Shown here piece by piece: positions 21,332 through 29,658 of a stretch of 64,000 nucleotides of DNA; position 1 is the stretch's first letter; every line of letters starts with the position of its first letter. The notes below the pieces were generated by a model. That model was not told where the DNA came from, did not search any database, and saw only the letters and a program-made list of their open reading frames with translations. This DNA is from Streptomyces sp. NRRL B-3428 (GTDB taxonomy: Bacteria; Actinomycetota; Actinomycetes; Streptomycetales; Streptomycetaceae), in NCBI GenBank assembly GCA_000721375.1, contig JOGW01000002.1, positions 620,001 through 684,000 of the forward strand. Reading direction: 5' to 3'. Made by a program: the position numbers and the translations under genes.

Positions 21332-22465
21332 ATGAACGTCGAGGAGCAGCGGATCACGGACATAGCCATCGTGGGAGCGGGGCTCGGCGGCCTGGCGCTC
21401 GCCCGGATCCTGCACGTGCACGGCATCAAGTCCGTCGTCTACGAGCGCGAGGCCTCCCGCGACGCACGCGGTCAGGGCGGCATGCTCGACATCCACTCCG
21501 GACAGGAGGCGCTGCGCGAGGCCGGTCTGCTCGACGCGTTCCTCTCGATCGCCCGGGGCGAGGGCCAGGACATGCGCCTCCTGGAGCCGGACGGCACGCT
21601 GCTGCTCCAGGAGGACACCCCGGACGACGCCCCGCTCCTGCGGCCCGAGGTGGACCGCGCCGATCTGCGCGCCCTGCTCCTCGACTCGCTCCCGCACGGC
21701 ACCGTGCGCTGGGGCCGCACGTTCACTTCCGCCGCCGACGGCCTGCTGCGCTTCGCCGACGGCACCACCGCCCCGTACGGCCTCCTGGTCGGCGCGGACG
21801 GCGCGCAGTCCCGGGTCCGGCCGCTGCTCACCGACGCCCGCCCGCGGCACACGGGCCTGAACTTCGTCGAGCTCGGCATCCCCGACATCGACCGCACCCA
21901 CCCCGAGCTCGCGGCGATGGTCGGGCGCGGCACCTACTGGGTGGTGGGCAAGGGGAGCTCCCTCGCGGCACAGAAGAACGGTGACGGTCGTGTACGGATC
22001 GGGGTCAGCTTCTACCCCACCGGCGAGGACTGGTTCGCCACGAGCGGCATCCCCTTCGAGGACCCGGCCGGCGCCCGGTCGCGGCTGATCGAGTTGCTGC
22101 CCGGCTGGGACGCCCGGTTCCACGCGCTGCTCGCGGCCTGCGACGACACGGTCGTCCCCCGGCCGATCACCACACTCCCGGCCGGTCTGACCTGGCCGTC
22201 GGCGCCGGACGTGACACTGCTCGGCGACGCGGCGCATCTGATGCCACCGGTGGGCGAGGGCGCCAACATGGCGCTGATCGACGGCGCGCGGCTCGCTCTC
22301 GCGCTGGCCGCGCATCGCGACGACGTACCGGCCGCGGTCAAGGCGTACGAGAGCGAGATGTTCGAACGCACCGGGGCGGCCGCCCACATGTCCACGAAGA
22401 TGCAGGAACTCCTGATGTCCCCGGACGCCTCACGGAAACTGCTCGCCTTCTTCCAGCCGGCCTGA
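21332..22465 (+). CDS. FAD-dependent monooxygenase resembling TetX-type tetracycline-inactivating enzymes
   Basis: 377 aa class A flavin monooxygenase. FAD motif GAGLGG at 15-20, then YERE and the GGMLDIHSGQEALREAGLL block, which closely follows the GGTLDLH..SGQEAM..AGLL block of TetX. The second FAD motif is GDAAHLMPPVGEGANMALID near residue 297. Such enzymes hydroxylate aromatic or polyketide substrates using NADPH and oxygen. ATG 21332 has GAGGAG upstream. It is divergent from a TetR_C-type repressor with two operators, the same layout as tetracycline-resistance modules. Tetracycline as substrate is inference; a Streptomyces polyketide or another aromatic is equally possible. Confidence 0.88.
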   Translation: MNVEEQRITDIAIVGAGLGGLALARILHVHGIKSVVYEREASRDARGQGGMLDIHSGQEALREAGLLDAFLSIARGEGQDMRLLEPDGTLLLQEDTPDDAPLLRPEVDRADLRALLLDSLPHGTVRWGRTFTSAADGLLRFADGTTAPYGLLVGADGAQSRVRPLLTDARPRHTGLNFVELGIPDIDRTHPELAAMVGRGTYWVVGKGSSLAAQKNGDGRVRIGVSFYPTGEDWFATSGIPFEDPAGARSRLIELLPGWDARFHALLAACDDTVVPRPITTLPAGLTWPSAPDVTLLGDAAHLMPPVGEGANMALIDGARLALALAAHRDDVPAAVKAYESEMFERTGAAAHMSTKMQELLMSPDASRKLLAFFQPA

Positions 22466-22467
22466 GC

Positions 22468-23187
22468 TCACCCAACGCCCGCGTCGCCCGCACTGCCCTC
22501 GTCGCCCGCACTGCCCTCGTCACCCTCGTCGCCCGAAGGCTTCCTTCGCTCTCCCTCAGGCGTGAACGTGAAGGTCTCACCGAAGGGGCCGTCGCCGTAG
22601 CGCACCGCCAGGAGGAGCGGCTGCTCATGGTCGGGCGGCCATGAGTCGGCCCCCGGCGCACTCCCGTTCCACAGGTGGAAGAACACCATGGGCTGCCCCG
22701 GCTCCTCGCCGAGGTAGCCCAGTGTCTTGCCGTACAGCGGGTTGGTCCCGCCGAACAGCACACCGGGCTCCCCGAACTCCGCGACCACGTCAGGCCAGTT
22801 GCGGTCCTTGCCCGCCCATTCACGCACCCGCCCGGTGAGCGCCGTGTACTCGTCGGCGGCGAGCACACGGTCCGGCTCGAGCCAACCCCGTCGATGCGCG
22901 AACTCCGCGTACACCGAGGCCACTCCGCAGTCGTAGGCGCGTTCCGGGACCAGATCCCGGAACGCACCGGTCACACCTGTGGGAGTCCAGACCCCACGGT
23001 CCGCCCACACCTGCTGTTGCCGCACCCACTCATCTGGCTCGCGTTCCACGAACAACAGGTGCCGGATCATGATCTGCAGGGCGACCTGACCGCCGAACAT
23101 CCCCATCCGGCGCAGCGCCAGGTTCAGTTCGTCGACCAGATGGGCGCGGATCTCGTCCGGGGACGCCAGCGCGTCAGGCGGAGCCAC
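22468..23187 (-). CDS. Hypothetical protein downstream of glnA2, repetitive acidic tail
   Basis: 239 aa soluble protein I do not recognise. The N-terminal 60 residues are helical (DEIRAHLVDELNLALRRMGM), the middle is Trp-rich (GWLEPDRVL, REWAGKDRNWPDVV) and PLYGKTLGYLGEEPG precedes a beta-rich section. The tail is a Gly/Asp/Glu/Ser repeat (GDEGSAGDEGSAGD) encoded by an 18-base tandem duplication near 22485-22521. GTG 23187 starts 11 bases after the glnA2 stop, with GGGGG upstream, so it is probably co-transcribed with glnA2. Its stop is 2 bases from the convergent monooxygenase stop. Confidence 0.75.
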   Translation of the reverse strand: MAPPDALASPDEIRAHLVDELNLALRRMGMFGGQVALQIMIRHLLFVEREPDEWVRQQQVWADRGVWTPTGVTGAFRDLVPERAYDCGVASVYAEFAHRRGWLEPDRVLAADEYTALTGRVREWAGKDRNWPDVVAEFGEPGVLFGGTNPLYGKTLGYLGEEPGQPMVFFHLWNGSAPGADSWPPDHEQPLLLAVRYGDGPFGETFTFTPEGERRKPSGDEGDEGSAGDEGSAGDAGVG

Positions 23188-23198
23188 GTCGGAGCCCC

Positions 23199-24560
23199 CT
23201 ACAGAACCGGCAGGTTCTTCCGCAGCTCGAACGCCGTGACCTCCGAGCGGTACTCCTCCCACTCCTGCTTCTTGTTGCGGAGGAAGAAGTCGTAGACGTG
23301 CTCGCCGAGCGTCTCGGCCACCAGCTCCGAGCGCTCCATCAGCGCGATGGCCTCGCCCAGGTTCTGCGGAAGGGGCTCGATGCCCATCGCGCGGCGTTCG
23401 GCGTCGCGCAGCGCCCAGACGTCGTCGTCGGCGCCCGGCGGCAGCTCGTAACCCTCCTCGATGCCCTTGAGGCCGGCGGCGAGCAGCACGGCGTACGCGA
23501 GGTAGGGGTTGCAGCCCGAGTCGAGCGAGCGGACCTCGACGCGTGCCGAGCCGATCTTGCCCGGCTTGTACATCGGGACGCGGATCAGGGCCGAGCGGTT
23601 GTTGTGCCCCCAGCAGATGTACGAGGGTGCCTCGCCGCCCGCGCCCGCCGTGCGCTCCGAGCCGCCCCAGATGCGCTTGTAGGAGTTGACCCACTGGTTG
23701 GTGACGGCGGAGATCTCGGCGGCGTGCTTGAGCAGGCCCGCGATGAAGGAGCGGCCGACCTTCGAGAGCTGGTACTCGGAGCCGGACTCGTAGAACGCGT
23801 TGCGGTCGCCTTCGAAGAGCGAGAGATGCGTGTGCATGCCCGAGCCCGGGTGCTCCGAGAACGGCTTCGGCATGAAGGTGGCCTGCACGCCCTGCTCCAG
23901 AGCGACCTGCTTCATGACCAGGCGGAAGGTCATGATGTTGTCCGCGGTCGACAGCGCGTCCGCGTAACGGAGGTCGATCTCCTGCTGGCCGGGCGCGCCC
24001 TCGTGGTGGCTGAACTCGACCGAGATGCCCATCGATTCGAGCATCGTGATCGCCTGGCGGCGGAAGTCCATCCCGACGTTCTGCGGGGTGTGGTCGAAGT
24101 AGCCCGAGTTGTCGGCGGGGGTGGGCCGCGAGCCGTCGAGCGGCTTGTCCTTCAGGAGGAAGAACTCGATCTCGGGGTGGGTGTAGAAGGTGAAGCCCTG
24201 GTCGGAGGCCTTGGCGAGGGCCCGCTTCAGTACGTAGCGCGGGTCCGCGAAGGACGGGGAGCCGTCGGGCATCAGGATGTCGCAGAACATCCGGGCCGTG
24301 CCGGGGGCCTCCGCGCGCCACGGCAGGATCTGGAAGGTGACCGGGTCCGGCTTGGCGATCATGTCGGACTCGTACACCCGGGCGAAGCCCTCGATCGCGG
24401 AGCCGTCGAAGCCGATGCCCTCGTCGAAGGCCTGTTCAAGCTCGGCGGGCGCCACGGCCACCGACTTCAGGAAGCCGAGGACATCGGTGAACCACAGGCG
24501 TACGAAGCGGATGTCGCGCTCCTCCAGCGTGCGGAGAACGAATTCCTGCTGCTTGTCCAT
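23199..24560 (-). CDS. glnA2: Glutamine synthetase-like GlnA2 (GSI family)
   Basis: 453 aa with the full glutamine synthetase fold: N-terminal beta-grasp with GFDGSAIEGFARVYESDM (50-67) and catalytic metal-site block HHEGAPGQQEIDLRYADAL (185-203). The ATP-site region is PKPFSEHPGSGMHTHLSL (231-248), and RVEVRSLDSGCNPYLAYA lies around 350. The stretch that carries the adenylylated Tyr in GlnA reads EEGYELPPG here (Tyr371). S. coelicolor GlnA2 has been reported to act as a gamma-glutamylpolyamine synthetase in polyamine use rather than as the main glutamine synthetase; assignment as that orthologue rests on sequence style and the position near glnE. ATG 24560 has GGAAAG upstream. Confidence 0.93.
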   Translation of the reverse strand: MDKQQEFVLRTLEERDIRFVRLWFTDVLGFLKSVAVAPAELEQAFDEGIGFDGSAIEGFARVYESDMIAKPDPVTFQILPWRAEAPGTARMFCDILMPDGSPSFADPRYVLKRALAKASDQGFTFYTHPEIEFFLLKDKPLDGSRPTPADNSGYFDHTPQNVGMDFRRQAITMLESMGISVEFSHHEGAPGQQEIDLRYADALSTADNIMTFRLVMKQVALEQGVQATFMPKPFSEHPGSGMHTHLSLFEGDRNAFYESGSEYQLSKVGRSFIAGLLKHAAEISAVTNQWVNSYKRIWGGSERTAGAGGEAPSYICWGHNNRSALIRVPMYKPGKIGSARVEVRSLDSGCNPYLAYAVLLAAGLKGIEEGYELPPGADDDVWALRDAERRAMGIEPLPQNLGEAIALMERSELVAETLGEHVYDFFLRNKKQEWEEYRSEVTAFELRKNLPVL

Positions 24561-24791
24561 GACGACTTTCCACCCATCCTTGCCGGTCGGCCGACCACCG
24601 AGGCGCGCCTCATCCACCCGGGGTCACCTGAGCATCCCACCACACCATTTCGAACACATTGCAGACCCCGGCCCAGCCTCCCGGAACGGGGGCTGACCGC
24701 AGGCCCCGGGAATGCCGTCCTCTTACTGCTGCCCTCATAGTGCCTGGTCGCAACCGGCCCTGGTGCAGCAGTGGGGCGTTACGCTCGGAGC

Positions 24792-25403
24792 GTGACGGCA
24801 GACAGGTCCTCAGCCGAGTCCACCCCAGCGCCGTACTCCATGGTGGCCGTCGCCTCGTCGGCGGGCGGGCTGGCCGCGCTGTTGCGGCTGCTCGAAGGCC
24901 TCGGCCCGGCACTGCCCGTACCCCTGCTGATCGTCCAGCATCTCGATCCACGGCATCGCACGCTGCTCGACGAGATCCTGAGGCGGCGCACCGGCAGCGC
25001 CGTGAAGCTGGCCGAGGACGGGGAGCGGGCAGAGCCGGGGATCGTGTACGTCGCTCCGCCGGACCGGCACCTTCTGGTGCGTTCCGGGGGCACGCTCGAA
25101 CTCTCGCAGAGCGAGCGCGTGCACTTCCTGCGGCCGGCTGCCGATCTGCTCTTCGCGTCACTGGCGGACGTGTACGGGGACCGGGCCATCGCCTGTGTGC
25201 TGACCGGCACCGGGCAGGACGGGGCCGACGGCGTCGACGCCGTGAAGGCCCGCGGGGGCGTCGTGATCGCCCAGGATCCGGGAACGGCCGAATTCGGGGG
25301 CATGCCCGAGGCCGCAGTGGGTACGGGCGTAGTGGACTTCGTGCTACCTCTGGACGACATCGCCGCGGTGATCCGCGGGCTCGTCGAGATCAAGAGGCAC
25401 TGA
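24792..25403 (+). CDS. CheB-type methylesterase domain protein, no receiver domain
   Basis: 203 aa, just the catalytic CheB domain. The triad is readable: Ser23 in ASSAGG, His50 in VQHLDPRH and Asp143 in GQDGADG, with the family segment VYVAPPDRHLLV. CheB removes methyl esters from glutamates, classically on chemoreceptors; the usual N-terminal receiver is absent. GTG 24792 has GGAG close upstream. Four bases separate its stop from the CheR gene. Streptomyces is non-motile and no chemoreceptor is nearby, so the target is unknown. Confidence 0.93.
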   Translation: MTADRSSAESTPAPYSMVAVASSAGGLAALLRLLEGLGPALPVPLLIVQHLDPRHRTLLDEILRRRTGSAVKLAEDGERAEPGIVYVAPPDRHLLVRSGGTLELSQSERVHFLRPAADLLFASLADVYGDRAIACVLTGTGQDGADGVDAVKARGGVVIAQDPGTAEFGGMPEAAVGTGVVDFVLPLDDIAAVIRGLVEIKRH

Positions 25404-25407
25404 CACC

Positions 25408-27276
25408 ATGGCGGATGCACTGGACGCCGGACCGGACGAAGAGTTCGAAGACCTCCTCGTCTTCCTCCGTGACGCCCGCGGGTTCGACTTCACCGGCTAC
25501 AAACGCTCCACACTGGGGCGCAGGGTGAAGCGGCGGATGGCCGACGCCAAGGTGACGACGTACGCCGACTACCGGGATCTCCTCGAGACCAACACCGAGG
25601 AATTCAGCGCCCTGTTCAACACGATCCTGATCAATGTCACCTCGGTCTTCCGCGACACGGCCGCCTGGACGTATGTGCAGAGCGAGGTGGTGCCCGAGCT
25701 GCTCGCGAGCGGCGACGGCGACGGCGAGATCCGGGTGTGGAGCGCCGGCTGTTCCACCGGCGAGGAGCCGTACTCCCTCGCCATCATGTTCGCCGAGGCG
25801 CTCGGGATCGAGGAAGCCGCACGGCGCGTGAAGATCTACGCCACGGACGTCGACGAGGAGGCGCTGCGCGTGGCGCGCTCGGGCCTCTACTCGGCCAAGT
25901 CCCTGGAACCCCTCGCACCCGAGCTGCGCGACAAGTACTTCGAGCAGCAGGCCGGCCACTTCTCGTTCCGTTCGGATCTGCGCCGCCGGGTGATCTTCGG
26001 GCGGCACGACATCACCCGGGACGCCCCGATCTCCCGGCTCGATCTGCTGGTCTGCCGCAACACCCTGATGTACTTCAACATCGAGACACAGCGGCAGATC
26101 GTGGACCGGTTCCATTTCGCCCTGGGCGAGGGCGGGTTCCTGTTCCTCGGCAAGGCCGAGATGCTCCTGAACGACTCCGACCGCTACGAAGCCGTCAGTG
26201 TGCGCCAGCGGCTGTTCCGGCGCAGGCCCGGCGATCCCTCCTCGCGCCACCCCGCATCGCCGGTGAAGCTCCGGGGCCGTACGGGCACCGAGGAGCGTTC
26301 GGCGGCCGCCCGCAGCCGGCAGCTGCGCGACCTGGTCCTCGACGCACTGCCGACGCCCACGATCAGCGTGGATGCCGAGGGCACGGTCCTGCTGGCCAAC
26401 GAGCTGGCGCGCAACGCGTTCGGGCTCACCCCGCAGGACGTCGGGCGGCCCTTCCACGATCTGGAGATCTCCTACCGTCCGGTCGAGCTCCGCTCGTTGA
26501 TCGAGCAGTCACGGCACGAGATGCGGGCGTTGCGGGTGAGCGGCGCGGAGCGACGCAACGGGAGCGACGTGCGCTTTTATGACATCTACGTGCAGCCCTT
26601 GAAGGACACGGTCGGCCAGCCGGTCGCCACGAACATCTCGTTCACGGACGTCACGCTCTCGGTACAGCTCCAGGTCGAGAACAACCGGGTGCGGGAGGAG
26701 TTGGAGACCGCGTACGAGGAACTCCAGTCGACCAACGAGGAGTTGGAGACGACCAACGAGGAGCTCCAGTCCACGAACGAGGAGTTGGAGACGACCAACG
26801 AGGAGCTCCAGTCGAGTATCGAGGAGCTGGAGACCACGAACGAGGAACTCCAGTCGACCAATGCCGAGTTGGAGACGCTGAACGAGAGCATGCGGATCCA
26901 CACGGAGGAGCTCAACGAGGCCACCGCCTTCCTTGAAGGCGTGCTGACCAGCATCGACGCCGGCGTGGTGATGCTCGACGCGGACTTCAAGGTCAAGAGC
27001 TGGAACCGGGGCGCCAGCGAGCTGTGGGGCCTGCGGGAGGACGAGACCGTCGGCGCACCGTTCTTCGGGCTCGACTTCGGCCTGCCGGTGGACCGGCTGC
27101 GCAGCGCCGTGGAGCGGTGCCTGGTGAGCGGGCGGCGCTCCGAGCCGGTGGGCATTCCCGCGGTGAACAGACTGGGCCGTGCGGTGCTGTGCACCGTGAC
27201 GTGCACCCCGTTCGGCGAACGGCGCACCGGCGTCGTCCTGTTCATGGAAGGGGTCGAGAAAGAGACCTCCGGCTGA
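25408..27276 (+). CDS. CheR methyltransferase fused to a repeated coiled coil and PAS domains
   Basis: 622 aa. Residues 1-270 are a CheR domain (RVKRRMADAKV N-terminal helix, SAGCSTGEEPYSLAI S-adenosylmethionine site, YATDVDEEAL, LLVCRNTLMYF). A first PAS domain spans about 305-420. Residues 430-499 are five tandem 14-residue units of the EELETTNEELQSTN type forming a coiled coil, followed by a second PAS domain (about 505-610: VLTSIDAGVVMLDADFKVKS, WGLREDETVGAPF). CheR methylates glutamates; the PAS domains likely sense a ligand or redox state. It is co-directional with CheB (4-base gap) and the first GAF-ANTAR gene (26-base gap). Confidence 0.92.
   Translation: MADALDAGPDEEFEDLLVFLRDARGFDFTGYKRSTLGRRVKRRMADAKVTTYADYRDLLETNTEEFSALFNTILINVTSVFRDTAAWTYVQSEVVPELLASGDGDGEIRVWSAGCSTGEEPYSLAIMFAEALGIEEAARRVKIYATDVDEEALRVARSGLYSAKSLEPLAPELRDKYFEQQAGHFSFRSDLRRRVIFGRHDITRDAPISRLDLLVCRNTLMYFNIETQRQIVDRFHFALGEGGFLFLGKAEMLLNDSDRYEAVSVRQRLFRRRPGDPSSRHPASPVKLRGRTGTEERSAAARSRQLRDLVLDALPTPTISVDAEGTVLLANELARNAFGLTPQDVGRPFHDLEISYRPVELRSLIEQSRHEMRALRVSGAERRNGSDVRFYDIYVQPLKDTVGQPVATNISFTDVTLSVQLQVENNRVREELETAYEELQSTNEELETTNEELQSTNEELETTNEELQSSIEELETTNEELQSTNAELETLNESMRIHTEELNEATAFLEGVLTSIDAGVVMLDADFKVKSWNRGASELWGLREDETVGAPFFGLDFGLPVDRLRSAVERCLVSGRRSEPVGIPAVNRLGRAVLCTVTCTPFGERRTGVVLFMEGVEKETSG
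26695..26904 (+). repeat. Five tandem 42-base units encoding the coiled-coil linker of the CheR-PAS protein
   Basis: In-frame units of 42 bases encode 14-residue (two-heptad) blocks: EELETAYEELQSTN, EELETTNEELQSTN, EELETTNEELQSSI, EELETTNEELQSTN and the divergent AELETLNESMRIHT. DNA identity between the middle copies is high, which makes copy-number variation by slippage possible. Confidence 0.9.
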
Positions 27277-27302
27277 GCCCTGTACGGCGGTACCCTTCGG
27301 AC

Positions 27303-28151
27303 ATGGAGCCGCGGCAACGCGATGCGCAGCTCGCCGCTTTCGCGCGGCGCAGAGCCGAATGGGCCAGGCTGCGCGGGGAGAAGGCCGAGAATCTGGCCGA
27401 GCAGTACGAGAAGGTCGCCGCCTTGTCCGGCGACAGCAAGGCTCTGCATCTGGCCCAGCTGCATCGCAGGAGTGCTGAGCGCCACTACGCATCCGCCGCA
27501 CTGCAGGAGGCGTACTCCCGGCGCGCACTGAGCTGGCAACGCCAGGGCGGTGACCGGCCCCGGTTCATGACGGGAGTGGCCGAGGCCTGCGGTACGCCGA
27601 GCGCCGCACTGAGTCTGCACGGCGCGGACCACGACCAGCTCGCCGTCGCCGCGTCCGACGAAGTCTCGCGTACGGCGCAGGACTTGGAGTTCCTGCTCGG
27701 CGAGGGGCCCACCTGGGAAGCGGTCACGACGGACGCGCCGGTCAGCGCCTGCGGCATCGAGCTCTCCCTGCGCTGGCCGGGGTACGGGCCACAGCTCGCT
27801 CGCGTGGGTCTGCAGACGGTGACCGTGATCCCGATGCGCGCCCGGGGGAACTGCCTGGGTGCGCTGGCCGTGTTCGGTACGCGCGCCGATCCGCTGGACA
27901 CCACGGCGCTGACCACGATCGCGGACGCGCTCACCGCTTCCCTGCTGGCCGACGGCGCCGACGAGGACGACCTGTACGGCGGTATCGACCACCGCGCCTA
28001 CGTCCACCAGGCAGTCGGCATCGTCGCGGTGCGCCGGGGCTGCTCCGTCGAGGATGCCCTGTCCTTGATCAGGGCCCGCGCCTTCGCCGACGGCGGACCA
28101 CTCGATACGCTGGCCCGACGCATCGTGCAAGGTGAACTCTCCATCGAATGA
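27303..28151 (+). CDS. GAF-ANTAR regulatory protein (ANTAR with altered core)
   Basis: 282 aa. An N-terminal helical region of about 70 residues (RRRAEWARLRGEKAENLAEQ) is followed by a GAF-like sensory domain (LLGEGPTWEAV, VTVIPMRARGNCLGALAVFG). A C-terminal ANTAR domain (about 230-280) carries YVHQAVGIVAVRRGCSVEDALSLIRARA. ANTAR domains bind nascent RNA to prevent termination; the common QAKG core reads QAVG here, losing the lysine. ATG 27303 lies 26 bases after the CheR-PAS stop. It probably belongs to the same operon and could be an output or a partner of the next ANTAR protein. Confidence 0.85.
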   Translation: MEPRQRDAQLAAFARRRAEWARLRGEKAENLAEQYEKVAALSGDSKALHLAQLHRRSAERHYASAALQEAYSRRALSWQRQGGDRPRFMTGVAEACGTPSAALSLHGADHDQLAVAASDEVSRTAQDLEFLLGEGPTWEAVTTDAPVSACGIELSLRWPGYGPQLARVGLQTVTVIPMRARGNCLGALAVFGTRADPLDTTALTTIADALTASLLADGADEDDLYGGIDHRAYVHQAVGIVAVRRGCSVEDALSLIRARAFADGGPLDTLARRIVQGELSIE

Positions 28152-28166
28152 ACGGAGTTGCCCTCC

Positions 28167-28880
28167 ATGCTCGACCAACGCGCGGCCGACGCCTTCGTGG
28201 AGTTGTCCGGCGGTATCGCGGCCGCCGACGACCTCGACTCGGACGCGCTGCTCTCGGCACTGGCCCAGCATGCACGCGACCTGCTCCAAGTCGACGCCGC
28301 GAGCGCCCTGTCGATGCGGGACGGGGACGAGGGGATGCTGGTGGCGGGCTCCGACCCGTTCGTACGCCGTCTCGAAGCCGACGCCGTGGAGTGGGACGAG
28401 GGCCCCGGCCGGCACTGCATGACACACGGCGAGCTGCCACCGGCCCTGCGGCTCGACAGGATGCGCTGGCCGCGCTACTACGCCCGGGCGCAGAACCTGG
28501 GACTGCGGTACGCCACCGCGCTCCCCCTGCGCAGCCCGGACGCCACCTTCGGGGCACTCGTCCTGCTGCACCGCGATGGCTCGACGCACCCCACCGCCCT
28601 CGCCCTCGCCCAGTCCCTCGCCGACGTCACCGCGATCTGCCTGCTGCGCGAACGCGAAGTCCGCGCCAGCAGGGCCGTGACCGCGCAGCTCGAGCACGCA
28701 CTCACCAGCCGGATCGTCATCGAGCAGGCCAAGGGGATTCTGGCGGCCCGGCTCTCGGTTCCGATGGACGCCACCTTCCGGTTGCTGCGCGGCTATGCGC
28801 GCCACCATCGCCGGCCCCTGGCCGACGTCGCCCGCGATGTGATCGAGGGACGGCTGTTGCCCGCACCAGGCCGCCTATAA
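28167..28880 (+). CDS. GAF-ANTAR transcription antiterminator-type regulator
   Basis: 237 aa. GAF domain about residues 20-165 (LSALAQHARDLLQVDAASAL, VEWDEGPGRHCMTHGE, YATALPLRSPDATFGALVLL) and a well-formed C-terminal ANTAR domain with IVIEQAKGILAARLSVPMDA and LADVARDVIEGRLLP. The ATG at 28167 is supported by GGAG 9 bases upstream; a TTG three codons earlier is not. It begins 15 bases after the previous GAF-ANTAR stop. RNA-binding two-stem-loop targets are expected for ANTAR proteins; none was identified here. Confidence 0.9.
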   Translation: MLDQRAADAFVELSGGIAAADDLDSDALLSALAQHARDLLQVDAASALSMRDGDEGMLVAGSDPFVRRLEADAVEWDEGPGRHCMTHGELPPALRLDRMRWPRYYARAQNLGLRYATALPLRSPDATFGALVLLHRDGSTHPTALALAQSLADVTAICLLREREVRASRAVTAQLEHALTSRIVIEQAKGILAARLSVPMDATFRLLRGYARHHRRPLADVARDVIEGRLLPAPGRL

Positions 28881-28922
28881 CATCAGCTAGCCCACCTGCC
28901 ACTGGAGAACGGAAATACCAGC

Positions 28923-29588
28923 ATGGGTTCCGCCCGACAGAAGTCGACCTCAGCCGATCGCCGGGCCCGGATAGAGGAGATGCGCCGGGCCGAGCAGTCG
29001 CGCGAGCGCCGCAACCGCATGCTCACCATCGGCATCAGCACCGTCATAGTGCTGAGCCTGGTCGGCTTCGGCTCGTATCTGTTCATCAACGAGCAGAACA
29101 AGCAGGACAAGCAGGACGCGGCGGCCGAAGAGGCGAAGAACGCGGACATCAAGGGCCTGCAGGAGTTCGACGCCAAGAAGCTGGGCCGCAACCACGTCAC
29201 CAAGGCGGTGACCTACCCGCAGACGCCCCCGGTCGGCGGCGACCACAACCAGGCGTGGATGAACTGCAACGGCGATGTCTACGCCAAGGCGATCCCGGAC
29301 ATGAACGCGGTGCACTCCCTGGAGCACGGCGCGGTCTGGGTCACGTACAACAAGCAGGCGAAGGACGCCGACATCAAGGCGCTCGAGGAGAAGGTCAAGG
29401 CGACCCCGTACTCCCTGATGAGCCCGGTCGACACGCAAAAGGGCGCGCTCATGCTGACCGCCTGGGGCAAGCAGGTCACCGTGGACAGCGCCAAGGACCC
29501 GCGGGTCGCGAGCTTCTTCGCCAAGTTCGTGCAGGGCGAGCAGACCCCCGAACTGGGCGCCGCCTGCACCAACGGCCTTTCTCTCTGA
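28923..29588 (+). CDS. DUF3105 membrane-anchored protein
   Basis: 221 aa. A basic N-terminus, one transmembrane segment at about 33-55 and an extracytoplasmic domain with the DUF3105 signature: PPVGGDHNQAWMNCNGDVY and VHSLEHGAVWVTY. Function unknown. ATG 28923, 42 bases after the GAF-ANTAR stop, co-directional. Its last two sense codons and stop lie in the first unit of a 9-base tandem repeat that continues into the spacer before the DUF305 gene. DUF3105 and DUF305 genes side by side are a recurrent actinobacterial pairing to my knowledge. Confidence 0.88.
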   Translation: MGSARQKSTSADRRARIEEMRRAEQSRERRNRMLTIGISTVIVLSLVGFGSYLFINEQNKQDKQDAAAEEAKNADIKGLQEFDAKKLGRNHVTKAVTYPQTPPVGGDHNQAWMNCNGDVYAKAIPDMNAVHSLEHGAVWVTYNKQAKDADIKALEEKVKATPYSLMSPVDTQKGALMLTAWGKQVTVDSAKDPRVASFFAKFVQGEQTPELGAACTNGLSL

Positions 29589-29634
29589 CCTCTCCGAACT
29601 CTCTGATCTCTCTGATCTCTCTGATCTCTCTGCA
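29581..29634 (+). repeat. Six tandem 9-base units (CTCTCTGAT type) at a gene end
   Basis: Units read CTCTCTGAC, CTCTCCGAA, then CTCTCTGAT three times, then CTCTCTGCA. They start within the last two sense codons and stop of the DUF3105 gene and end 24 bases before the DUF305 GTG. The tract is unusually low in GC for this genome. Confidence 0.95.
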
Positions 29635-29658
29635 CGCGATGGTGAACGGAATGCCGAA

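Noticed and set aside
26695..26904. Tandem 42-base repeats looked at first like a CRISPR or satellite array
   Set aside because: There are no spacers; the units are contiguous, in frame and encode a heptad coiled coil.
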